Part shown: in pieces, positions 55,701 to 64,000 of the stretch
Numbering within the stretch: position 1 is the first letter of the stretch
How the letters are laid out: each line of letters opens with the position of its first letter
NCBI GenBank assembly: GCA_050084515.1
Contig: CM114273.1
Span: 9,672,001-9,736,000, forward strand
Source: Blasia pusilla
Taxonomy: Eukaryota; Marchantiophyta; Marchantiopsida; Blasiales
Reading direction: 5' to 3'
Length of the DNA: 64,000 bases
The notes under the pieces: generated by a model
The model's input: only the letters and a program-made list of their open reading frames with translations
Databases searched by the model: none
What the model was told of the DNA's origin: nothing
Position numbers and translations under genes: made by a program

Positions 55701-56600
55701 TGCGCATACTCTCCTTGAACGTTAGTCTTGTCATTGCGGAAGCGTGTGTTCAGTAGGTCACGCTCTCAACGTTGATCTGCATCCAAACACGCACTCTGGT
55801 TAGTCGGTTCTTGGATCAATCAGCGGGCTAACTTTTGGAGTTCTCGTATCGGTCTCTCATCAAGCTCAACCTTCATAGTTTTCTGGTTTACAACACGGGA
55901 AAGTCTCCTAAGACTTGGGATAGTCTTTCTGGTCGGTTCACGAACCTCACACAGTGTTTTGGGTTTCGAGTTCCAATGCCAAACTCCCGTTCCATCCCGT
56001 GCCTCTGAGACGCCGTTTGGTGCTCAAAGTGGGGATTCGTGTTCCAAGATATCTTATGAGAATCCTCCCTTACTAGTACTTTACGGGATCTCCGGGGTTC
56101 CCTACATTTAGGGAAAGACACTCGGGCCTCTCCAAGTGGCCCTCAACCTGATTGCTCTCATAGTCATTTTTGGTCAATATCTCAGTATGTACTTATGTGT
56201 TTGCTAAGATCTTTAGTGCAATAGAAGTGTCTTTAGATAAGCTCTCCAACACGCCCTTAGTTGTCCCAAACCCTTCTTAGAGCTAAATTTTATGGTCCAA
56301 AATGTAGTCAAATTCCCCAAACGCTAGTCGTGTTCCAAAACTAGTTCCCATCTATTTGGCAACCGACCTTCCAAGACTCAACTCATCTCAAGTCTTGGCT
56401 CGCATTTGGTCTAGGTTTCTTGGTTGCAACCACTAACGCATGAAACACATAACTCTGTTCCGCGTTTGGTCTCTTGGACTTTTCCAAGAGATCTTTCCAA
56501 AAGCCTCTCCAAAGCGCGATCATTGGAACGTGAGTCCACTTGAGTTCTGATGTTCCGCTTGACGCCTATTTGGTGTTGTTTGGTTCCAAGGGTCGCAACA
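55701..56600 (-). mobile_element. Chromovirus 3' LTR, second copy
   Basis: Starts TGCGCATACTCTCC and ends GGTCGCAACA, followed by the polypurine tract (plus strand CTCACCCCTCC). It matches 3531-4554 but is about 120 bp shorter through an internal deletion. Confidence 0.75.
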
Positions 56601-57312
56601 CTCACCCCTCCTTAGAAGGTTGATGTCCTCATCAATGCAAACCTTTTCTAATGTTAAGTTGTGGGAAGTCGACCCCTTAACACTTAATCGTGTTCTGGTA
56701 GCTAACCCACAATTCCTCTTTTGGCTTAAGTATTAGGTCGTCGCTTGCAGCACTTAGAATCATTAGCTTATTCAATTCAATTAGCCTAGATGAGTTTTGC
56801 AGAACTAATCGAACTATCAAAATAAGCTATCTAAGTCTGCAATCAAATATTTCACTCACTATTTGTAAACAATTGCATGTTTACCCAGCCAACTCGTACT
56901 TCTTTTGGGTCACTCGTATTCTACTTAGGCGGGACACTAAGTTCACTCATGCAACATGAATGAGATCACCACAAACCCCAAGATAGACTTATCTGCCCCG
57001 CCGACGTTGGGGCAAGTCCAAATGCTAGTACTTCAACACTTGGTCCTGATCTAGATGCCTTATCCAAATACAAGCTCTCACCTCAAATACTCATTTTTTG
57101 GCCTCCTTGACTTACATCCTAAGCATATGAAGAACTACTCATTGCCATGCACTACCAAACTCAAAATCACAATTACAAGCATCGAGTCTCCAAATCCATG
57201 CATTCTTTATTGCAACAACTAAACATTTCTAGTTACAACGGACTATCGGCCCAAGCTTCCCGGTCACAAGTTATGTCCTTTGCTTCACCATGTACTAACG
57301 TATGTGCCTATC
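56601..57312 (-). other. Chromovirus 3' untranslated region, second copy
   Basis: Non-coding, collinear with 4555-5263. A short segment (AAGATAGACTTATCTG near 56978) is extra here. Confidence 0.6.
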
Positions 57313-57960
57313 TTACATCCATTTGAAGTCTCGCAAGGCTTCTTGCGCGTGTTCAAGATCTGTCTCCGCAATCCAAGTCGCCCCTTTCACATGGTAGCCT
57401 TTCCACTTGACCAAATACTCGTATTTGGCGGCTCTACGTTTGGAACGCATAATGGTATCCACCTCAAACTCTGGTTCCTCCTTTCTGATGACCAGTTGTG
57501 GTCTCGACACCATCCTTTGTTCCAAACGCATACTGTCGTGAAGACACTTCTTCAATAATGACACATGGAAAGTTGGGTGAATCTTGAACTCGTTTGGCAA
57601 CTCCAATGTGTATACATCCTCAAACGGCTTTGCCTTGATCACATACGATCCAACATACTTGGCTGAAAATTTTGTGGATAATTCCTTTGGAAGAGTGAGA
57701 TTCTTTACACTAAACCACACTTGTTTCCCAACTTGGAAACTCACTTGGCCCCGACTTTTGTTAGCATGTTTCACGTACCTTAGTTGAGCCTTGGCAAGAC
57801 TTTTCCTCGCTCGCTCTTATCGTTCCTGCATTTCCACTAACAAACATTCCGCCCTTGCTTGACGAGTGTGTGCCGATGTAGCGCCCCTTGAAAGAGCCAA
57901 GTCAAGAGGCCCTTGTGGTTCTCTTTGATACGCTAGAAGAAACGGAGATTCTCCGGTTGC
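57313..57960 (-). pseudogene. Chromovirus integrase C-terminus with chromodomain
   Basis: Frame 57774-57313: VSFQVGKQVWFSVKNLTLPKE, FKIHPTFHVSLLKKCL, then a chromodomain, YEYLVKWKGYHVKGATWIAE and DLEHAQEAL. The aromatic residues typical of a methyl-lysine-binding chromodomain (Y and W) are present. Upstream (57960-57780) the frame has changed, then LINE sequence begins. It shows the normal order that is scrambled at 5264-5999. Confidence 0.85.
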
Positions 57961-57964
57961 AGAA

Positions 57965-59612
57965 TGCTTGGTTGAGTTGTAACAATGGTAAATGGTAAAA
58001 AGATCAAGCCTGTGGGACCGAAAGGGTCAAAAGGCTAAAAACATATTACAAGTCATTCATTCACAGACCGGGAAAAAGATCCTAAAGACCTGCTCCTAGC
58101 TACTACTTAGAGCACTTGAGCAATGAATAATGACATCCCTAATATAACAACCTAAATCATAAGGCACTAGCTGTAGTAAAGAATAGAAATTCTCCACATC
58201 TATTTTTAGAGCTAGTCTAATCTCTTCATACCTTGGACATATAACAAACATATGCTCTTCATCCTCAATATTTTTTCTGTCACATAACCTACAAATTTGT
58301 TCACTTCTATCGATATTAAACCATCGTCCTTCCTCAATTCCTAGCCTATGAGACCTAGTTCTATGTCGTGCGATAATATGACGTAAGAACGTGGAGATCC
58401 CCGCAAGTAGGTATCCTTGTTTACAATATACAAGCATAAGATTAACATGAAGTTGATAATAATTTATTTTTGTGCCCGGGCTGCTCAAAATAATATTGAG
58501 AAATTGCTTTTATAGATGCTCGCGGAGTGCCTTCGGTTTCAAGTCCTAATCGCGTTCCGCCACATTCCTCTTTGAAGCCAAGTCACCACATTGGCCATCC
58601 ACCCTATGGAACGTGTGGCTCGCAAAGCTTGACGAGGGAGACAAGAAAGATCAAGAGACCTCACCCTTACGATATAAGTGATGGTCAAGTAAAGAGCTTC
58701 AGCCTCTAGAGGAAGACAACATATTTCCGCAAGAAGATTAGCATAAGGAGTTTGGTTTCTTACACCCAATTCTTCTTGTAGAAAGGTCTTTTTGTATCCT
58801 CTCCACGCGCTCGCAACCTGTCTTCTTACAACTAGGGTCCCAAACTTGGGTCCCATATAAGACCACTAGCAACACTAGGCTCCTAAATAAGAACTTCTTA
58901 AGACCCATGATACAAGATGAGCTCTTCTACACCGATTTAAAAATGAATATAGAGCTTTGTAACCAGCTTATACTCTCTTTTGCACGCAAAGTGCCCAACT
59001 ATAGTCATGAGAGAAATCAATGCCTAGATATTTGTAACTCTTCACTTGTTCTAATTGTAGACCTTTTTAAAAGAATGAGAACTTGGATCTAGTACCCACT
59101 ATAATGACTTTAGACTTCTCCATATTAACCTCCATCTGATTCTGGGTACAAAACCTTGCCAAAGTATCGAGGTGTTTTTGTAAACTAATGCCATTACGTG
59201 CTTGTAATATGCTATCATCTGCATACAATAGAGCTTTCATGACAAAGTCTCCAAACTTGAGACCTTCACTATCACATTCCTCCAACCACTTTTTGATATC
59301 ATCTATGAAAACTCCAAATAGAGTAGGGGAGAGAGGGCAACCTTGAATGACTTTGATGGTACTCAAGATCTTTTGAGTTTGTGAACCTTTCATCTTGGCC
59401 CAAACGGAATGGTATAACGTGGCCACGGTTGCTAGGAGATTTGGTGGTACTCCAATGGCTTGCAGCATATCCCATAAGAGCTTATGAGGTAGAGTATCAA
59501 AAGCTTTCTTGAAATTGATGAAACCGCAAAACAAAGCTTTCCCATTGCCCTTAGATTTCTCCCATAAAACAAGCAAGACCAAGATATGGTCAATGGTGTT
59601 ATATGTTGGTAT
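57965..59612 (-). pseudogene. LINE 3' half inserted in the chromovirus
   Basis: Minus strand: RT from VLWEKSKGNGKALFCGF (59582) with GCPLSPTLFGVFIDDIKKW and intact YADD (59582-59067), the next segment (58856-58539), and the C-terminus with zinc knuckle CRLCDRKN and EHMFVICPRY (58488-58096). The 3' tail is TTTACCATTTACCATT at 57983-57998. The flanking chromovirus protein (AEYCHT on one side, NSTKHSATGE on the other) shows clean insertion into integrase. Confidence 0.85.
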
Positions 59613-59619
59613 GGCAATA

Positions 59620-60330
59620 CTCAGCCATACTTAGCCACTTGGCCTAGTCTCTTTGGTCTATGTTCACGTAACTCCTTAAGTATTGGTTATGGACCGAGTT
59701 TACTTTTTCAGTTTGCCCATCCGTTTGAGGATGGAAGGCCGTACTAAAACTGAGTTTGGTCCGGGAACTCCTGAATAGATGTTTCCAAAAGGCACCGGTA
59801 AACTTCGGATCTTGATCGGACACAATACTCCTAGGCAATCCGTGAGCTCATCACCACCCATCTAAGAACAGTCGGGAAGTCGTGTATGCCGTTGTAGAAT
59901 CTCTCGTCGACACAAACCTCCCCAACTTGCTAAACCGATCAAGTATCACAAGTATAGCGTTGTATCCCTCAGATTTCGGAAGACTCATGATGAAATGCAT
60001 GCTAATTCTTTGCAAGGGTCCCTCCGGAATTGGCAAAGGACAAAGTAAGCCTTGCTTCTTCGCATAAGAAACTCTGTTTGCCTGACAGGTCATGCAGGTC
60101 TTCACATATTGAACAACATCTTGCTTCATGTTGGGCCAGAAGAACCTCTTGGCCAAACAGCAAGAGTGGATTTCTCTCCATTGTGTCCTACCAAAGGTCT
60201 ATCATGACATTCCACAAACACTTTGGTCCGTAGCTTGCCTTGGCCCACAAAGATCCTGCTCTGCTTAAACCTTAGCAAGCCATGCCTCAAACTTAGATTG
60301 GCCACCTTCTTGCCCCGCTTCAACTTCCCA
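59620..60330 (-). pseudogene. Chromovirus integrase N-terminus and core
   Basis: 60156-59851: FFWPNMKQDVVQYVKTCMTC (zinc site CMTC) and the core start (MHFIMSLPKSEGYNAILVILDRFSK, where the first catalytic Asp of the usual xDF/DFI motif is replaced by His in SMHFI). 59838-59644: [15 protein letters not shown] (second Asp) and [13 protein letters not shown] (Glu). A frameshift lies between the two frames near 59845. Confidence 0.75.
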
Positions 60331-60336
60331 AGGTAC

Positions 60337-61476
60337 TCACTCGCTAGCGTTTGAATACTCGAGTCTTGTGAGGTCCCAGATAGTGACGCCACTTCCACTT
60401 GAGGAAGTGGTGTCACTATCCGCAAACAACTCTTTCTCATGAGTGGGCCATCTCTTTTCGGTATCGGTAAGCTTCTTGCTCTCGTATGCTACAAGTCTCC
60501 CTTTTTGCACCAACATTCCTGCAATCGCAAAATCACTAGCATCAGTGTGCACCTCAAACGGTTGGTCAAACTCCGGCAGCTTCAAAACAGATTCTTGCGA
60601 GAGGATTTCCTTGACTCGATTGAACACTTTTTCCACTTCCTTGGTCCATGTTGTGTTCAAAAACTTTGTGGTACAATTTGTGAGAGGTTTGACTATTCCC
60701 AAAAAGTTCTTCATGTATGTCCGGTAAAAGTGGACCCCTCCGATGAACCTCCTAATTCCCTTCACAGTGGAAGGCGGTTCCCATTCGGCAATTGCGCTAA
60801 CCTTCTCCATGTCTGGACTCACTCCATTTGCACTGACCACATGCCCCAAGAACTTGATCTTTGTCAAACCAAACTCACTCTTATATGCATTCGCATATAG
60901 TTTGTTTGCCCTGAGTTTCTCAAACACTGTCTTCAAATGTCGAGCGAGCTCCTCTAGTATTTTCGAATAGATGAGTATGTCATCTATGTAGATGATCACA
61001 AACTCATCTGTCTCCTTATGAAAGATGGAGTTCATCAAAGTGGTGAACTTCGAAGGGGCATTACAAAGACCGAAGCCATTACCACAAACTCGAATGAACC
61101 GTACCTTTTCCTACACGCAGTCTTCTCTACATCTGCTTCGGCAATCCGAATCTGATAATATCTTGATTTCAGGTCAATCCGGTTGAAATACTTGGCCCTT
61201 GACAATCAATCAAAGAGGTCATCCATCCTTGGAAGAGGATAGTTGTTCCTTACCTTCACTTTATTCAAGGCCCAATAATCAACGTAGAGTCTCAACTTCC
61301 CATCCTTCTTCACAAAGAGAACGGGCGGTCCATAAGGTGACTTGCTAGTTTGGATGTAATCCCTCTCTAGGAGTTCACCCAACTGTTTCTTCAACTTAGA
61401 AATTTCTTCTTGATTCAACCTATATGGTGCCTTTGAAGATGGTTGAGATCCGGGTATTACCTCTATCTTATGGGGG
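60337..61476 (-). pseudogene. Chromovirus reverse transcriptase and RNase H
   Basis: 61475-61206 has the RT start ([37 protein letters not shown]). 61038-60337 has YIDDILIYSK (catalytic), FLGHVVSANGVSPDMEKV, RRFIGGVHFYRTYMKNF and RNase H (FEVHTDASDFAIAG). The palm segment between (61205-61039) is frameshifted. A 42-bp foldback interrupts RNase H at 60379-60420. Confidence 0.85.
60379..60420. repeat. Foldback inside the chromovirus RNase H
   Basis: GATAGTGACGCCACTTCC and GGAAGTGGTGTCACTATC pair over 18 bp with one mismatch around ACTTGA. It gives an unusual Ser/Asp/Thr-rich insertion in the translated frame. Confidence 0.7.
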
Positions 61477-61545
61477 GTTGGTATTCTGGCAGGAGAGAGT
61501 AAGAGAGGAAAGGAAGAGAGGAAGAGAGGAAAGTCTCTCTTCAAA
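61477..61545. repeat. Left terminal inverted repeat, PM copy 3
   Basis: GGGTTGGTATTCTGG then GAGAGTAAGAGAGG/GAAGAG runs to TCTCTCTTC, aligned base for base with 19573 and 32636. Confidence 0.75.
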
Positions 61546-62602
61546 AAAAGGGGCAAATCCGCCTCCTCTCTTCAAAACTTTTTGACATATTTGAAATTTT
61601 TGTTTGCTTTCAAATTCATGAAATCTTTAGAAGAGAGTAGGCAGTGGTCCACATTTGGCCCTAAAGAAACCTCCTTTTTCCACGGGGCAAAAAAAATTAG
61701 ACATCATAAGACCACTACAAACATTTTTCCATCACTCTCCATGTGAGCCTAAGTTTCTTAACATTTCCTGTCTCGGTCTACAATAAGCAGTGCCCATGGG
61801 TATTTTAGTTGTAGGACCACTCGGATGCGCATCAGTACGATGCCAACCTCTCTTTTTGCAGGGATTGTTGCCTGCATCATGGCCTTCCCTGAATTGCCTC
61901 ATAACCAAATTTCTGTTGGTTATGAGTGGTGTCTGCTCAAGACCAACTTAGTGAAATGTGAACACATGAGACGATAATTGAACCAAAAGATTGTTAGCTT
62001 TCTGGAGTAAAGAGGAAGTGATGTCCCTTCATTCAGATCCTCCCAACCCGTCGGAATTTTACAGGTTGCAACTCTTGCAACCCATCGGAATCAGATGGCT
62101 TGCACCCCTTGCAAGCAAGCTCACCATAAGAAAGGAAAGATTTTGATAAGTGATTCCCTTCCACCCTGCACCCACGAAAATCCAACGGGTTGGGAATCCA
62201 AAATGGCAATCCGACAGGTAGTAGAAATCCTGCACATCTTAGACAAGAAAAGAAGCCTACAACTGGTTTGACGAATGTAGGGGAACAAGCCAAAAGCTAA
62301 GAAGTCCGCCACAATTCGTCAGAAGTTGGTCTCGCAAGGAAAGAGTCCGATCACTCAAGCAGCCAACCTGTCGGAATCCGACAGCTTGCGTGGAAATGGT
62401 TAAAAAGTTGCAGTGGGCAAAAAGCTTAAAGTTGCAACCCATCGGAATCATACGGGTTGCAAAATTGTAATTCCGAGTAGCTTAAAGAACACAATCCACA
62501 AGTCTAAAAAAATTTCCAGCAAACTTTTACAAACACCATTATCGGTTGAAAAAATCTCGTCCTTTATTACCTCCGAATGAACCTTGGAAATGTACATTTG
62601 AC

Positions 62603-62935
62603 CTAGTCTATGATTTCTTCAGCCTCGTCATCTACAAATTTACTCCTAACTCTCCTAGGTTCCATTACAAAAGGAATGTTCTGGGATACAAGTGGCTCCT
62701 CTGGCCGACTGTAGACGCGGATAAAAAATGTTGGCGAATTTGAGAGCCTTGGCCCCCCCCAGGTACACCATAACGGTCCCATGTAACCTGATTTGAGTCC
62801 CACCGCCTTCCTCCGCAGTATATCTTGTACGCTCTGCAATGTGACACCCATCCAGTATCAATATGTGCTCCGTCCTTGGTAATACCATGATGGCAATCCC
62901 ACAGGTAGTAGGAATCCAACACGTCTGACAGAAGA
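62603..62935 (-). pseudogene. Conserved downstream exon of PM element, copy 3
   Basis: After an acceptor-like TTTTCTTCTGTCAG comes YYLWDCHHGITKDGAHIDTG and YKIYCGGRRWDSNQ. A longer stretch than in copy 2 is followed by RPEEPLVSQNIPFV and PRRVRSKFVDDEAEEIID-stop. Same frame and end as copies 1 and 2. The extra middle (with GTTACATGG at its start) may be a small intron. Confidence 0.5.
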
Positions 62936-63366
62936 AAAGAAGCATACGCCTTCTTTTACGAGCTAAGGGGAAGATGCCAAAGTGAAGAAGCCCGTCAAAC
63001 TGCCTCTTAAGTTGGACCAACAGCGAAAGAGTCCAATCAGGCAACCTATCAAAATCCGACAGGTTGCCTTGAAGTGGTAAAATGGTGCTGTGGTCAAAAA
63101 GTGAAAAGTTGCAAGCAGGAGAAATCCGACGGGTTGCAAAATAGAGGTCCGCGGAGTACATAGACGATCACATTCGAAAAGACATAAAAAATGTTCAGCA
63201 AAATTTTACAAGCACCACCATCGTTCGAAAAATCTTCTCCTTTATTACATCCAAAAAAAGCTCTGATCTATACATTTGATCTATTCTATGAAATCTTTTG
63301 CCTCATCATCAAATAACTCCCTACTCCAAACGCTGCAGTCAAGCTGGGTCCTTGAGTTCTTTGAAC

Positions 63367-63837
63367 TCACTCGTCATCGTCCGAGAGCTCTTGCAATATT
63401 ACTTTCGGCCTTGCCTCCCGATTTTTGGAATCGATGGAAGTGATGATGGTGTCACTACCAATGGTGGGTCTGGAACCGGAGCTCTCGGCTTTGGTGGAGA
63501 GTTGTACGCCCCAACGAGCCTTTCGTATTCTGCCTTTGCCTCCTTGTAAAGGTCAAACACTTCCTGCCTTCCCTTGAGGCAGAGAATATTCCTGCTACTC
63601 TGCCAGGCGCCTTTGATACTCGCCCCTGAAAGTCCCACTAAGTCGAACACCAAGTCACCCGGCCTCGAGCAGAGCTCGATGAGCATTTGCATCAGGGCTG
63701 GCGACTTTTACTGGGGGGGAATTGTACAAACTATCTAAGCTGTACCCATCTGAGCATGGATCCACAGGATCCTGGATCTTGAATACCTGGAAGTTGTGCT
63801 CGGGCCGAACGAAGTAGTAAACGGAGGAGTGGTCCAT
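63367..63837 (-). pseudogene. Last methyltransferase exon of PM copy 3 (motif I)
   Basis: The acceptor CTTCTTTACAG is intact (63838-63840). The exon reads MDHSSVYYFVRPEHNFQVFK and then, after a small deletion and frameshift near 63715, ALMQMLIELCSRPGDLVFDL continuing VGLSGASIKGAW and NILCLKGRQEVFDLYKEAK, ending SDDDE-stop. The PGDLVxDxxxxSG block followed by R-x-hydrophobic and a trailing E/K helix is the AdoMet-binding motif I end of N6/N4 methyltransferases. Copy 1 shows the undeleted middle (about 28 bp more). Confidence 0.75.
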
Positions 63838-63944
63838 CTGTAAAGAAGCACGTTGGAAAGAATGTCAGCAACTTGGCATAATGTGCAGCACGTCACCAAA
63901 GAACTCCGCTTGACCCTAGAGAACTTTTTTCAAATACTTACATG

Positions 63945-64000
63945 GGAGCAACCTGTCGGAGTCTGACGGGTTGTTTTGTCCATGACCAACCCGTCGGAAG
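63945..64000. repeat. Start of palindromic repeat array in the methyltransferase intron, copy 3
   Basis: CAACCTGTCGGAGTCTGACGGGTTG, then a second unit starting CAACCCGTCGGAAG at the window edge. Same position as the array in copy 1 (21925-22285). Confidence 0.7.

Larger units (their letters stand above)
55701..61476 (-). mobile_element. Chromovirus (Ty3/gypsy), second copy, split by LINE and PM copy 3
   Basis: Minus strand: 3' LTR, untranslated region, chromodomain and integrase end (57313-57960), a LINE insertion, then integrase core, RNase H and RT. It is interrupted at 61477 by PM copy 3; the missing protease and gag should lie beyond the window. Confidence 0.8.
61477..64000. mobile_element. 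PM element copy 3, left part only (runs off the window)
   Basis: Left terminus GGGTTGGTATTCTGGCAGG sits inside the chromovirus RT. Then come the subterminal region, the conserved downstream exon, the last methyltransferase exon and the start of the repeat-filled intron. The rest is expected to the right. Confidence 0.8.

Overview
The window is eukaryotic and made almost entirely of nested, mostly decayed transposable elements. I see no ordinary host gene and no tRNA, rRNA or CRISPR. Chromodomain-type Ty3/gypsy elements, L1-like LINEs, GT-AG introns and plant-style TATA boxes (TATAAATA) suggest a streptophyte with a large repeat-rich genome, perhaps a non-flowering land plant or charophyte alga. 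The species cannot be fixed from sequence alone.

Layout. 0-2.1 kb: AT-rich sequence with two foldbacks, then an LTR scrap. 2.1-6.0 kb: a LINE fragment cut by retroelement leader sequence and by a chromovirus (Ty3/gypsy with chromodomain) LTR and 3' end. 6.0-7.6 kb: a ~180-bp satellite. 7.7-9.9 kb: two head-to-head LINE pieces. 9.9-14.2 kb: copy A of an unusual DNA transposon, called PM element here. 14.2-17.6 kb: gypsy G1. 17.6-32.6 kb: gypsy G2, whose gag is split by PM copy 1 (19.57-29.69 kb). 32.6-48.3 kb: PM copy 2, sitting in a G2-type LTR and itself split by gypsy G3 (35.04-44.58 kb). 48.4-55.7 kb: LINE copies around a second satellite block. 55.7-61.5 kb: a second chromovirus, split by a LINE. 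61.5-64 kb: PM copy 3, running off the window.

The PM element. Copies 1-3 share a left terminus (GGGYTGGTATTCTG then GA-rich), and copy 1 has a matching inverted right end. Two genes are arranged divergently. The minus-strand gene encodes, in order, a basic coiled-coil region, a ParB-like domain (DGNHR motif), a long unknown region and a beta-class N6/N4 DNA methyltransferase (motif IV before motif I). The plus-strand gene looks like a Mutator-like (MULE) transposase with a WRKY/GCM1-like zinc domain. Introns and the inter-gene region are packed with a 27-bp palindrome (arms GCAACCCGTCGGA) repeated about every 64 bp. Every copy here is damaged: copy 1 lacks the ParB exons, copy 2 lacks the methyltransferase domain, copy A is truncated at both ends.

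The second notable system is gypsy G3. Between its protease and reverse transcriptase it carries a cytosine-5 DNA methyltransferase domain (motifs I, IV, VI, VIII, IX, X in order), and its integrase ends in a PHD finger. So one retroelement combines a DNA-methylation writer with a chromatin reader, while its neighbouring DNA transposon carries a different, adenine/N4-type methyltransferase.
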